From NCBI GenBank assembly GCA_947628085.1, contig CANQYM010000013.1:1-39307 (forward strand): DNA of 39,307 nucleotides. Direction: 5' to 3'. The DNA is from an uncultured Clostridia bacterium (lineage in GTDB: Bacteria; Bacillota; Clostridia; TANB77; CAG-508). Shown here in pieces: positions 8,385 to 17,878 of this stretch. The notes under the pieces are model-generated. The model was not told the origin of the DNA. It searched no databases and saw only the letters and a program-made list of their open reading frames with translations. Within the stretch, counting starts at the first letter, position 1. Every line of letters starts with the position of its first letter. The position numbers and the translations under genes were made by a program.

Positions 8385-10226
8385 TTATTTAAAAAATTCT
8401 TCAAATTCTTCACTTGTTATTTTTTCTTTTTCTAATAATGTGTGTGCAACTCTATCTAATATATCCATGTTTTCTGAAAGTATTTTTTGAGCTGTTATAT
8501 ATGCATTATCAATTAAAACTTGTATTTGATTTCCAACTTGATCTATTACTTTATCTCCGAAAATTTGTAATTCATATGGATCATCTACTTTTAAAGATAC
8601 TGGGCCTAAAGAATCATCCATTCCATATACTGTTAACATATCTTTTGCAATTCCTGTTGCAACTTCTATGTCATTACTTGCACCTGTTGAAATTTCATTT
8701 AAAGCAATTTTTTCAGCTGCTCTTCCACCCATTAATGCTACCATTTTTTCTAGAAGTTCTGTTCTAGATACATAGTATTTATCTTCATTTGTTTTATACA
8801 TAGTGTATCCACCAGCTAAACCTCTTGGAATAATAGAAACTTCTTTTACATCTGTTTGAGTAGGTAAAAATTTACTAACTACTGCATGACCTGCTTCATG
8901 ATAAGCAGTTAATTTTTTATCTTTTTCTGATATTACTCTATTTGTTTTTTCAAGTCCAACAGTAATTTTCTTAACTGCATTTTCAATATCTAAATTAGTA
9001 ATTTCTTTGTGTTTATTTCTTGTAGCCAAAATTGCAGCTTCATTTAATACATTTGCAAGTTCTGCACCAGTAAATCCTGCTGTGTCTCCTGCTATTGATT
9101 TAAAGTCTACATCTTCTGCAAATTTTTTATTTTTACTATGAAGTTTTAAAATGCTTTCTCTTCCTAATAAATCTGGTGAAGGTATTGTTATTTGTCTATC
9201 AAATCTTCCCGGCCTTAATAAAGCTTTATCAAGCATTTCTGGTCTATTTGTTGCAGCTAAAACAATAACTGTTTCATTTGTATCAAATCCATCCATTTCA
9301 ACTAATAATTGATTTAATGTTTGATTGTTTTCTGTTTCTGAACCACTATTGCTTGTTCTTCTAGAACCTATTGCATCTATTTCATCAATAAAAATTATAC
9401 ATGGTGCCATTTTTTTAGCTTTTTCAAAAAGTTTTCTAACTCTTGATGCACCAAGACCTGCAAACATTTCTATAAATTCTGAACCACTCATTGAAATAAA
9501 TGGAACTCCTGCTTCTCCTGCTATTGCCTTTGCAATTAATGTTTTACCAGTTCCTGGTTTTCCATATAATAAAATTCCTCTAGGAATTTTTGCTCCCATT
9601 TCTAGATAAGCACTTGGTTTCTTCAAGAAATCTACTATTTCTATTAATTCGTCTTTTTCTTCATCTAAACCAGCTATATCGTCAAATTTTACTCCTGTTG
9701 GCTTTGAACCATCTTCTCCGCCATAAACTTTTCCACTATCTCCACCTAATCCTTGCATTTTGAAAATCATTACTAATAATATGATTAATAGAGCTGTTGG
9801 TAATATTGAAAATACTGCATCAGATACTCTTAAAAATACATTAACAGGTTTTTGGATAAGTTCAATTTCTTTTCCTTCTTTATCTACTTTCTCTTGAACC
9901 CATTCCATAAAAGCTTGTATACTTGGAACTAGAACACTTTTTTCTCTTTCTTTCTCGTCTTCTTCTCCTTTAAGAGTAACTTTAATTGTTGCACTTCCTG
10001 TAGTCATTTCTAATTTTTCTATTTTATTTTCATTTATTAAACTAATTAGCTCTGTAAATGGAAGGTCTTTTTCCTCTTCGTTATCTTTTACGTTTAAGAA
10101 ATAATATGCAGTAGCACCTGTAATTATTAAAATAAGTAATATTATTAATATTATTGTTTTAATTAGTTCAGTATTTTTCTCATTTTCCTTATTCTTTTTA
10201 TTTTCTTTATCTTTCATAAAATACAC
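8385..10226 (-). CDS. ftsH: ATP-dependent zinc metalloprotease FtsH
   Basis: Membrane-bound AAA+ protease for quality control of membrane and regulatory proteins; works as a hexamer. A Lys/Glu-rich N-terminus precedes transmembrane helix 1 (about 22-44), an outside domain (about 45-130) and helix 2 (about 135-157). The AAA domain has Walker A GKPGTGKT (222-229), Walker B CIIFIDEID (276-284) and the second-region-of-homology RPGRFD. The protease zinc site HEAGH is near residue 444, and the third ligand aspartate is in TGASNDIEVATG. Two residues differ from common FtsH: Walker A has Lys instead of the usual Pro, and the pore loop reads MFAGLG instead of MFVGVG. The start is GTG with AAGGA four bases upstream; an ATG three codons on is an alternative. 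Confidence 0.95.
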   Translation of the reverse strand: MYFMKDKENKKNKENEKNTELIKTIILIILLILIITGATAYYFLNVKDNEEEKDLPFTELISLINENKIEKLEMTTGSATIKVTLKGEEDEKEREKSVLVPSIQAFMEWVQEKVDKEGKEIELIQKPVNVFLRVSDAVFSILPTALLIILLVMIFKMQGLGGDSGKVYGGEDGSKPTGVKFDDIAGLDEEKDELIEIVDFLKKPSAYLEMGAKIPRGILLYGKPGTGKTLIAKAIAGEAGVPFISMSGSEFIEMFAGLGASRVRKLFEKAKKMAPCIIFIDEIDAIGSRRTSNSGSETENNQTLNQLLVEMDGFDTNETVIVLAATNRPEMLDKALLRPGRFDRQITIPSPDLLGRESILKLHSKNKKFAEDVDFKSIAGDTAGFTGAELANVLNEAAILATRNKHKEITNLDIENAVKKITVGLEKTNRVISEKDKKLTAYHEAGHAVVSKFLPTQTDVKEVSIIPRGLAGGYTMYKTNEDKYYVSRTELLEKMVALMGGRAAEKIALNEISTGASNDIEVATGIAKDMLTVYGMDDSLGPVSLKVDDPYELQIFGDKVIDQVGNQIQVLIDNAYITAQKILSENMDILDRVAHTLLEKEKITSEEFEEFFK

Positions 10227-10238
10227 ACATTCCTTCTT

Positions 10239-11291
10239 CTATATTTCAGAACCATCTGGTTCTTTGTTATTTTCAATTACTGGTTCATCATCTGTTTTTC
10301 CTTTATCCTTTTCTTCTTTAGAATCATCTTTTTCTTCTTTTTTATCTTCTTCGTTTTTCTTTTTTTCTTCAGGTTCTTTCTCTTCTTGTTCATCAATTTC
10401 TTTTCTTACTTGTTTTTGTACTTCTATAATTTTTTGAAGTTCCGCTGTTTGTTTTATTAAATCATACTTTATCATAAATATAGCTGCAATTATATATACA
10501 TAAGCTATTAATAAGTATATTACATTAAAGTATTGGATGTAAAATCTAGTAAAAATATACACAACATTATAAACACAATTTAATACTATTGATAATGATA
10601 GTGAATATATTGACAATGCAAACATTGGTGCTAATTTAAAATTAATACCACAGAATTTTGCTGCTATCCATCCAAAAACAGCTACTATACATAAATCTAG
10701 TAATACAGATAATAGATTTATGGCATATGTTGCAACACAGTCTACTATAAAATAAGTTCCAATTAATTGTGCAACTGTGCTTTTTTGTAAAATTCCTACT
10801 AAATCGTTTTTATTATTTATGGTTATTCCATAATTGTTTGTTAATGTTTCATAATTTTCTTCTATTTCATTTCCTTCAGATATAAAAATTGCTTTAGTAT
10901 TTAAAATGATTATTCCAGACGTAGCAAATTTATTTTTATATTCTTTTAAGTTTTCTTCTGTTAGATTGTCATCTGTATTTATAATTAATCCAAAATCATA
11001 TTCATGGTCATAAGCTTCAATATAATTATCAAAATGTAGCTTTCCTTCTTCATAAACAAATTCTGGTAATTCATTTTGAATGTAACTACTCATTCTATTT
11101 ACCATTTTAAAAAAGTCAACAGTTGTAGCTACTGAAATTATTATAGATGCTAGCAATACTAATATAAAAAAGTATTTAAAAGCAACAGATACTCGTTCTC
11201 CTAAAAACATTCCATAATCTTCTAGTTTAAATATTGCCATTTTTAGTCTTTTAAAAAATCCTATTTTTTTACTTTGTACGTTTTCTTCCAC
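10239..11291 (-). CDS. DUF1189 family membrane protein
   Basis: A 350-residue protein of unknown function. An N-terminal hydrophobic segment (about 38-60) is followed by an extracytoplasmic domain (about 65-185) and a cluster of four membrane helices (about 190-275). The C-terminal tail of about 70 residues is almost entirely Lys, Glu and Asp. FFKRLKMAIF near the start and the helix layout match DUF1189, a family of Firmicutes membrane proteins without an assigned role. The start is GTG, and its G overlaps the TAG stop of the alanine racemase gene, so the two are probably translationally coupled. AGGGAG upstream is the ribosome binding site. The charged tail may be a cytosolic interaction region. 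Confidence 0.75.
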   Translation of the reverse strand: MEENVQSKKIGFFKRLKMAIFKLEDYGMFLGERVSVAFKYFFILVLLASIIISVATTVDFFKMVNRMSSYIQNELPEFVYEEGKLHFDNYIEAYDHEYDFGLIINTDDNLTEENLKEYKNKFATSGIIILNTKAIFISEGNEIEENYETLTNNYGITINNKNDLVGILQKSTVAQLIGTYFIVDCVATYAINLLSVLLDLCIVAVFGWIAAKFCGINFKLAPMFALSIYSLSLSIVLNCVYNVVYIFTRFYIQYFNVIYLLIAYVYIIAAIFMIKYDLIKQTAELQKIIEVQKQVRKEIDEQEEKEPEEKKKNEEDKKEEKDDSKEEKDKGKTDDEPVIENNKEPDGSEI

Positions 11292-12388
11292 TATACATAC
11301 TCCCTTCTAATTTCATTACTTGTTTGCAAAGGTGTTATAGGTAACTCTACTTCATCACCTACATTAATATTATTGCTTTTGGTTATGTCTATAATTGCGT
11401 GGTACATTCCAAGTCTTCCAATTACTTTATAATATTCACCATTTATTTTTACTTTTAGGTTATTGCTCTTAAATATTTTTTTAATTTCCATACCAACAGA
11501 AATTAAATTATTTTTTAAGGAAAAATCATCTCTTAATTTATTTCTATTTAAGCCATCCATATATCCAACTGGAACTATTGCAATTTTAACATTATTTTTA
11601 GTTTTATAAGTATTTCCATAACTAATATTGTATCCTTCTGGTAAATTCTTTATTTCTGCAATGTTTGCTTTAAAAATACCTATTTTTTCAAGTCCTTCTA
11701 CATGTGCTAATGTGCGTCCTTGAATAACAGACCCAATTCTAACTGCATCAAGCCACATTTCTGGATATTTTAAAAATGCAGTAGATGCAGAAGTGTGAAG
11801 CAATCCCAAGTTATATCCTTTTTCTTCAATAGATTTAACTAAACTTAAAAATCTATTAAATTGTAGTCTTGTCCACTTTTTATCTTCAGGTTTTGAAAAA
11901 TGAGTATATGTGCCTTCTATTTTTATTTTGCTTTCACTTTTTAATATTTCTAAAATTGAACTTACATCATTATATAAAAAGCCATATCTTCCAAAGCCTG
12001 TATCTATTTTAATATGAACTTTTACCTCTTCCTTATTAGAAATTTCTGCTACTTCTTTTAAAATTTTAAATTCTTCTAAACTTCCAATTGTTAAAGTTAT
12101 ATCATTTTCAATTAATAATTGCAATTCTTCTTTGCTTATAATTGGTGTTAGCATTAATATTTTTGTATTAATATTTGCTTTTCTTAAAGTAAGAGCCTCA
12201 TCTGTATTTGCTACTGCTAAAAAATCTATTCCATTTTCTGTTAGAAATTTAGCATATTCTACTAAGCCAAGTCCCATACCATTTGCTTTAACAACTGCTA
12301 TTATTTTAGTTTTGTTTTCGCCTATTATATTTCTAATAATATTTAGATTATTTTTTAAATCTTTCTTGTTTATTTCTAGCCTTTTCAA
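11291..12388 (-). CDS. alr: Alanine racemase family protein (divergent active site)
   Basis: A fold type III PLP enzyme that makes D-amino acids, classically D-Ala for peptidoglycan. The PLP lysine is in VVKANGMGLG (about residue 34), KIDTGFGRYGF lines the barrel, and ISYGNTYKT (about residue 254) holds the catalytic tyrosine with VPVGYMDGLNR after it. Two conserved sites differ. The lysine motif lacks the usual ADAYGHG, and the substrate loop reads GRLGMYHAIIDI where alanine racemases have GRVCMDQ, so the substrate may differ from alanine. I chose TTG at 12388 because AAAGGA lies six bases upstream, whereas the in-frame ATG at 12403 has no ribosome binding site. It lies between a FemX-like gene and a DUF1189 gene. 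Confidence 0.82.
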   Translation of the reverse strand: MKRLEINKKDLKNNLNIIRNIIGENKTKIIAVVKANGMGLGLVEYAKFLTENGIDFLAVANTDEALTLRKANINTKILMLTPIISKEELQLLIENDITLTIGSLEEFKILKEVAEISNKEEVKVHIKIDTGFGRYGFLYNDVSSILEILKSESKIKIEGTYTHFSKPEDKKWTRLQFNRFLSLVKSIEEKGYNLGLLHTSASTAFLKYPEMWLDAVRIGSVIQGRTLAHVEGLEKIGIFKANIAEIKNLPEGYNISYGNTYKTKNNVKIAIVPVGYMDGLNRNKLRDDFSLKNNLISVGMEIKKIFKSNNLKVKINGEYYKVIGRLGMYHAIIDITKSNNINVGDEVELPITPLQTSNEIRREYV

Positions 12389-12433
12389 TTTATTTCCTTT
12401 CATTTTATTATGGAAAGCTTAAAAAAATATTAA

Positions 12434-13489
12434 CTATTTTGAAGATAATTTCTTTTTTAAAGTTCTTAAAGATCTATATGTTTTTTCTGCTAATTTATAT
12501 AATTTATATGTTAATGGTTTATATGGAATATAAATTTCTCCAATGAATTCTGTAAACTCTGCATTAAATCCTTTTTTAAATCGATATAAACCATATTGAG
12601 GATGTGATTCATCTACAACTCCAGATACACCTCTAAAGTCATACATATCTGCACCTCTATCTATTGCTTCTTGTATCATAGTCCATTGAAGTAAATAATT
12701 TGGCATTAAGTTTCTATGTTTATTACTACTTGCTCCATATAAATACCAAACCTTATTTCCATACATAATTGGTATAATTCCAGCTATTGGCTCATTTTCA
12801 TGATATGCCATTAAAAGTTTCATATGGTCTGGTGCCATTTCATCATACATTTTTTCAAAATAAGCTAAACTTCTAATAATGAAGTTATCTCTTTCTCCTG
12901 TTTTTACCATTATTTTATGAAACTCTTTTAAATCGTCTTTTGTTCCTTCTTTTATAACAACTCCTTTTTTAGTTGCTAAACGAACATTATATCTTGTTTT
13001 TTGATGAAAATTATTAAATATTTCATCTTTTGTTTTTCCTTTTATGTCTAATCTAAAAACAAATCTTGGTTGAATTTCATCTTTGAAATCCTTACTATCA
13101 TCTTTTATTTTAAATTTATGTTTTAAAATTATTTCTCTAAATTTTTCATCTGTTTTTAAAATATCTGGTTCTACTCTTAAAACAAATGCTTTATATTTTT
13201 TTGCAAGAAGATCTGCACCTTCTACTAAATCTGCTATTATTTCTTCATTATAGATATCACAAACAGGTCCTCTTGCTGAATACATAATGTTTCCAAAAAT
13301 AGGTATTTTTCGAATCCAAATGCAAAGACTTCCTCTTATGTTTCCATTTTCATCTTCTGATAATATAACTTCTTTTTTCCAGCTTGTTTTTACATTTCCC
13401 CATTCTAAAGATTGTTGAAAGTTACATCTTTCATGATTTTCAAGGAATTCTTTATAACGCTTTTTATCATTTTCTTCTAATAGTTTCAC
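12434..13489 (-). CDS. FemAB/FemX-type peptidyltransferase
   Basis: A 351-residue member of the FemABX family, whose members add amino acids from aminoacyl-tRNA to the peptide stem of lipid II at the inner face of the membrane, or synthesise cell-wall cross-bridges. Recognisable segments include FQQSLEWGNVK near residue 24, RGPVCD, KTRYNVRLATKKGV in the middle, YLYGASSNKHRNLMPNYL and YDFRGVSG, then LYRFKKGFNAE near the end. The double GNAT-like layout without the long coiled-coil arm of staphylococcal FemA resembles the shorter FemX type. The start is GTG with GGAGG about 12 bases upstream, a rather long spacing. It follows cysS by 23 bases. The amino acid it transfers cannot be read from the sequence. 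Confidence 0.88.
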   Translation of the reverse strand: MKLLEENDKKRYKEFLENHERCNFQQSLEWGNVKTSWKKEVILSEDENGNIRGSLCIWIRKIPIFGNIMYSARGPVCDIYNEEIIADLVEGADLLAKKYKAFVLRVEPDILKTDEKFREIILKHKFKIKDDSKDFKDEIQPRFVFRLDIKGKTKDEIFNNFHQKTRYNVRLATKKGVVIKEGTKDDLKEFHKIMVKTGERDNFIIRSLAYFEKMYDEMAPDHMKLLMAYHENEPIAGIIPIMYGNKVWYLYGASSNKHRNLMPNYLLQWTMIQEAIDRGADMYDFRGVSGVVDESHPQYGLYRFKKGFNAEFTEFIGEIYIPYKPLTYKLYKLAEKTYRSLRTLKKKLSSK

Positions 13490-13512
13490 GAGCTTAAATT
13501 TCCTCCAAAATT

Positions 13513-14898
13513 TTATTGTTTTTCTACTATTGTTCCTTCTTTACTATCTTTTACTGTATAGCCTTTTTCTATTAATAAATCTCTAATTCTATCAGATTCG
13601 CTCCAATTTTTAGTAGCTCTTGCTTCATTTCTTTGCTCTACTAAAGTTTTTATTTCTTCTGGTAAAATATTTTCTTGTTTTTGATAATCTTTTAAATTTA
13701 ATCCTAAAACTTCATCAAATTTTAAAAGAAGATTTTGCAATTTTTTAGATTTTTTAGGATTTTTAACAACATCCCAAACAACACTCATAGCAACAGGCAT
13801 ATTTAAATCATCATTAATTGCTTCTAAAAACTTTTCTTCATAGTCTTTTATTTCTTCATCTGAAACATCATCTGTTCCTTCACTATGTTTTAAATATCCT
13901 TCTCTTAATCTATTTAAAGCGATTTTAGCTGAATCCATTGCTTCAAATGTGAAATTTATTTGTGCTCTATAATTTGAAGTATAGTTGAACATTCTATAAA
14001 CTAATGGCTCATAACCTTTTTCTTCTAAGTCTTTTAATGTATATAAGTTATTTAAACTTTTTGACATTTTTCCGCCATTAATTTGTAAAAACTCAACATG
14101 CATCCAATAATTTGCGGGTATTTTTCCGCAAAATCCTTGACTTTGTGCAATTTCGTTTTCATGATGAATTGGAATATGGTCTACTCCGCCTGTGTGGATA
14201 TCAAAATGGTCTCCTAAATATTTATATCCCATTGCTGAGCACTCTAAATGCCATCCTGGATAAGATTTTCCAAAGAAAGAATCCCATTTCATTATGTGAT
14301 TTTCTGGTGCCTTTATCCATAAAGCAAAATCTGATATATTTTTTTTGTTTTTATCAAACTCAACTCTTGCTCCAGCTTTTTGTTCTTCTACATTTCTATT
14401 TGATAGTATTCCATATTTTTTAAGTTTTGATGTATCAAAATATATTGTATCTTCTGTTTGATATGTAAATCCATTTTCAATTATTTTCTTTACATATTCT
14501 TCCATAACATCTATGTGTTCTGTTGCTCTTGCAATAATTTCTGGTTTATCTATATTTAATTTTTCAATGTCTTTCATAAAAGCATTCATATAAAAATCTG
14601 CAATTTCAAATGGATTTTTATTTTCTCTTTTTGCTGCCTTTATCATTTTATCTTCGCCTTCATCAGCATCAGATACAAGGTGTCCAACATCTGTTATGTT
14701 CATAACATGTTTTAATTTATATCCATTATATTTTAATACTCTTCTTAAGTTATCCATAAATAAATATGCTCTTAAGTTTCCTATGTGAGCATAATAATAT
14801 ACAGTAGGACCACATGAATACATTCTTATTTCTTTCTCATCAATTGGTTTAAATTCCTCTTTTGTTCTTGTTAAAGTGTTATAAAATTTTATACTCAT
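13513..14898 (-). CDS. cysS: Cysteinyl-tRNA synthetase
   Basis: Class I aminoacyl-tRNA synthetase that charges tRNA-Cys. Motifs in order are SCGPTVYYYAHIGN with the HIGH-type signature (about 28-41), HLECSAMGYKYLG, GGVDHIPIHHENEIAQSQG with zinc-binding His/Glu, and KMSKSLNN (about residue 278). The C-terminal helical domain includes NEARATKNWSESDRIRD. The 461-residue length is normal. The GGVDHIPIHH version of the zinc loop differs from the commoner GGIDLIFPHH but keeps the ligands. AGGAGA is the ribosome binding site. Only about 25 bases separate the start from a strong terminator hairpin of the upstream PBP gene. No T-box leader is present. It heads the minus-strand envelope string. Confidence 0.97.
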   Translation of the reverse strand: MSIKFYNTLTRTKEEFKPIDEKEIRMYSCGPTVYYYAHIGNLRAYLFMDNLRRVLKYNGYKLKHVMNITDVGHLVSDADEGEDKMIKAAKRENKNPFEIADFYMNAFMKDIEKLNIDKPEIIARATEHIDVMEEYVKKIIENGFTYQTEDTIYFDTSKLKKYGILSNRNVEEQKAGARVEFDKNKKNISDFALWIKAPENHIMKWDSFFGKSYPGWHLECSAMGYKYLGDHFDIHTGGVDHIPIHHENEIAQSQGFCGKIPANYWMHVEFLQINGGKMSKSLNNLYTLKDLEEKGYEPLVYRMFNYTSNYRAQINFTFEAMDSAKIALNRLREGYLKHSEGTDDVSDEEIKDYEEKFLEAINDDLNMPVAMSVVWDVVKNPKKSKKLQNLLLKFDEVLGLNLKDYQKQENILPEEIKTLVEQRNEARATKNWSESDRIRDLLIEKGYTVKDSKEGTIVEKQ

Positions 14899-14913
14899 GT
14901 TTTATCTCCTTAT

Positions 14914-14942
14914 ATTAATTTTTGGGCGGAGACTATCCGCCC
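14914..14942 (-). terminator. Intrinsic terminator after the first PBP gene
   Basis: Minus strand: a seven-bp GC-rich stem GGGCGGA/TCCGCCC (14936-14942 with 14924-14930) around a five-base loop is followed by AAAAATTAAT. The tail is A-rich rather than U-rich on the minus strand after the stem, so release may be incomplete. The hairpin lies between the PBP stop and the cysS ribosome binding site and may act as an attenuator of read-through into cysS. Confidence 0.6.
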
Positions 14943-14984
14943 ATGAATATTTTACTTAATTTTTTTTACTAAAGCATCATAATC

Positions 14985-17759
14985 TTATTCATTTCCATCA
15001 TCTGGTACTTCTGGATCAGTAGTAGAATCAACTGTGTTGTCTTCTTTTGATGTATTTGTTCCTCCACTTCCTCCAGTTGAAGGTGTTGTGTTAGTTGACG
15101 GATTTGGTTGTGTAGTCGGTTTTAATTTTTCAATAGTTTTCGTCTCTTTTGTTTGACAAATGTCACAATGTCTTTCTTGTAATCCTTCTTCCTTTTCAGT
15201 TGCAGGTTTTGTTACTTTCCAAGCAGTCCATTTATGTGGTGCTTTTTCTAATTTTTCTGTTTGTGTTTCACCACAAGAACACCTCATTACTCTTTCTCCC
15301 TCTTTAGTACATGTAGAAGCTGTTTCAGAAACTTGTTCTGTAAAACTATGTTGATGTGGTGGTGCTACGTGAATATCACAAGTTTCTTCTGGTACTTCTA
15401 CAGCTGATACTGTGTGCTGTGATGACCAAACTGCATTTCTTTCACGCTCTGGTAAATATCCTACAGATTCTGTTACATTTGTACAAAATTCTGTTGCTAG
15501 TTTTCCTGAGTCATTACATATTCTAATTGGTGAGTGTCCTTCGCAACTTTCTGTTGGAAGACTTGATTCAGTAAATAGTTCTGTATAAGCATTTTCTCCA
15601 CACTCTGGTGTTGCAAGTTTTCCAGAAATTCTACATACACTTTGCTCTATAATTCCTTCTGGTCTTTCAAATTTTGCATTATCTAAATCTTTGTGTATTG
15701 CTGTCATAACAGCATCCCAAATTTTTCCTGCTGGGTTTCCACTTGCATGTACTTCTGCATTGTGTTCATATCCATACCAACATGTTGCTGTATAATATGG
15801 TGTAAATCCTGAAAGCCATCTATCAAAATCATCATTTGTTGTTCCAGTTTTTGCTGCAACATCCATTCCTGGAATTGCACAATATGTTGCAGTTCCACCT
15901 GCTCCAACTACTGGTTGTGTTAAAATACTTTTTGCAATATAAGCATTTTGCTCACTCATAACTTGTTTTTCTTCTTTTTTAGGTTCATACACAACATTTC
16001 CCATAGAATCTTCTACTTTTGTATAGAATGTTGGTGTTACATAAATTCCTCCATTTGCAATTGCTGAATATGCAGATACCATTTGAGCTGGAGAAACGCC
16101 TTCATCTAATCCTCCTAATGCAAGAGAAAGTCCTGATGCAGAAAGATCTGGAAGTCCAACACTCTCACAAAATTCTGCTGATGCCTCAACTCCTATATCT
16201 GATAAAGCTTTTGCATGAGGAATGTTTGCTGATAATGCAACTGCTGTACGCATATTCATTAAGCCTTTATAACCTGTATACCACTCTTTTGGAGACCAAT
16301 TTCCTCCAAAAGTTGTAGGGCAGTCATCATATACAGTAGCACCTGTAATTTTTCCAGTTTCCAATCCTGGAGCTATTACAGATATTGGTTTCATTGATGA
16401 ACCTGTTTGTTTTTTTATTGCAGTTGGGAAATTTAGATATCCAAGTTTTGTTATTGCACTTCTGTTTTCTTTATCTCCAGTTGCAGTTGCAGCTGCAACT
16501 ATTTGACCTGTTTTATGATCTTCTATTACCATTGTTGGTGTAGAATATTGTGTTACTGATTCTTCTTTTCCGGTTTCTTTATTTTTATCTTTGTATTTTG
16601 AAGAAGTAAAATATTGATCTTTTACTATCTCTTCTTCTAGAGCTGTTTGAATATCTGTTTTTTGTGTTGTATATATTTTATATCCACTGCTATATAAATG
16701 CATTTTAGCAGTATCTCTGTTCATATCTGGGTTTTGTTCTATAATTTGGTCTACAATTTGGTTAAGAGCGGCTTCTGTATGATATGATACATCTGCTGTA
16801 ACTTTTGCTCTATCTCCGTTTTTAAAGTTTAAACCATTATCTACTTCTGCAACTGCTTCTTTATATTCGTCATCTGTAATATATTTTAGGTCTTTCATTT
16901 TATTCAAAACAGTTTTTGTTCTAGTTTTTATTTTATCTTGCATTTCAGCTTTTTTAGTTTCATCACCATCAAAATCTGAAAACGGTTTATAAGCATTTGG
17001 AGAATTATTTATTCCTGCCATATATGCACATTCTGCAAGACTTAAATCTTTTGCACTTTTATCAAAATAATATATTGAACCAAGTTCAACACCATTTATA
17101 TCTTCTCCACCAACAAATATTAAATTTAAATATAATTCTAATATTTGGTCTTTAGACAAAATATGTTCTACTTGTATAGCTTTTGATATTTCTTTTACTT
17201 TTCTCATTACACCTGCTAATGCTGTTCTTTCTTTATCTTGAGTAATGTTTTTAATAACTTGTTGTGTTATGGTACTTCCACCAAAACTTGATTTTCCAAA
17301 ATGAATAATATAAGTAAATGTAGCATAAGCTGTTCTTCCTATATCTATTCCTGAATGTTTATAAAATCTTTCATCTTCTATTGCGACATAAGCTTTTGGT
17401 AAAAATTCTGACATTTCAGATAATGGAACACTTTTTCTTTTAGCATCTCCACTTAGAGTTGCTATTAAGTTTCCATCAGCATCGTAAACAGTAGAATTTT
17501 CATCTCCTACTACTAAGCTTTTTTCATCAATTTTTAGCTCTTCTCCAAATATGCCAACAAAAGCACCTACTAATACTCCTGCACCAATAATTAATAGTGC
17601 AATAAATACTAGTATTCCTATTTTTATTCTTTTAGCTGCTTTTGGATGTTTATCTTTAAATTTTACTTTTCCGTCTTTTGATTTTCTTGTTTTCTTTTTA
17701 GCTCTTTTATTAAGTTCTGAAGTTTTTATTCTTTTTGTTTTATCTTCTTCTGCTTCCAT
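14985..17759 (-). CDS. Class A penicillin-binding protein with Cys-rich C-terminal repeats
   Basis: Bifunctional peptidoglycan synthase of the PBP1a type, 924 residues. A basic cytosolic N-terminus (1-46) precedes one membrane helix (about 47-70). A GT51 transglycosylase domain has EDERFY (catalytic Glu at about 128) and GGSTITQQ (160-167). The transpeptidase domain has SSMK (454-457), SAN (510-512) and KTGT (637-640). After about residue 705 there are Cys-containing segments, then two units of about 39 residues (803-841 and 842-880), each with an early His and later a Cys-x-Cys or Cys-x-x-Cys pair. A Thr/Ser/Gly-rich acidic tail ends the protein. A GGAGG ribosome binding site precedes the ATG. 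It is a close paralogue of the PBP at 18852-21353, with dprA between them. Confidence 0.95.
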   Translation of the reverse strand: MEAEEDKTKRIKTSELNKRAKKKTRKSKDGKVKFKDKHPKAAKRIKIGILVFIALLIIGAGVLVGAFVGIFGEELKIDEKSLVVGDENSTVYDADGNLIATLSGDAKRKSVPLSEMSEFLPKAYVAIEDERFYKHSGIDIGRTAYATFTYIIHFGKSSFGGSTITQQVIKNITQDKERTALAGVMRKVKEISKAIQVEHILSKDQILELYLNLIFVGGEDINGVELGSIYYFDKSAKDLSLAECAYMAGINNSPNAYKPFSDFDGDETKKAEMQDKIKTRTKTVLNKMKDLKYITDDEYKEAVAEVDNGLNFKNGDRAKVTADVSYHTEAALNQIVDQIIEQNPDMNRDTAKMHLYSSGYKIYTTQKTDIQTALEEEIVKDQYFTSSKYKDKNKETGKEESVTQYSTPTMVIEDHKTGQIVAAATATGDKENRSAITKLGYLNFPTAIKKQTGSSMKPISVIAPGLETGKITGATVYDDCPTTFGGNWSPKEWYTGYKGLMNMRTAVALSANIPHAKALSDIGVEASAEFCESVGLPDLSASGLSLALGGLDEGVSPAQMVSAYSAIANGGIYVTPTFYTKVEDSMGNVVYEPKKEEKQVMSEQNAYIAKSILTQPVVGAGGTATYCAIPGMDVAAKTGTTNDDFDRWLSGFTPYYTATCWYGYEHNAEVHASGNPAGKIWDAVMTAIHKDLDNAKFERPEGIIEQSVCRISGKLATPECGENAYTELFTESSLPTESCEGHSPIRICNDSGKLATEFCTNVTESVGYLPERERNAVWSSQHTVSAVEVPEETCDIHVAPPHQHSFTEQVSETASTCTKEGERVMRCSCGETQTEKLEKAPHKWTAWKVTKPATEKEEGLQERHCDICQTKETKTIEKLKPTTQPNPSTNTTPSTGGSGGTNTSKEDNTVDSTTDPEVPDDGNE

Positions 17760-17826
17760 AACTCCTCCTTCACAATAGAAAAACTTTAAATTTGAATACT
17801 TCTAATTTTCCTATTTATCAAGTTGT

Positions 17827-17855
17827 ATTATATTATAATTTAGTAAAAAGATAAA
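17827..17855 (-). promoter_or_regulatory. Possible promoter of the first PBP gene
   Basis: Minus strand: a perfect -10 TATAAT (17827-17832), 17-base spacer and a poor -35 TTTATC (17850-17855). A second TATAAT overlaps it at 17832-17837. It is 68 bases upstream of the PBP start and downstream of dprA. The region is very AT-rich, so a chance match is possible. Confidence 0.45.
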
Positions 17856-17878
17856 GCCTTTTTTATTATTTTTTTATT

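Noticed and set aside
14898..14984. T-box leader for cysS
   Set aside because: Synthetase genes of Firmicutes often have one, but only about 85 bases lie between cysS and the PBP stop codon, with a simple hairpin and none of the T-box conserved elements.
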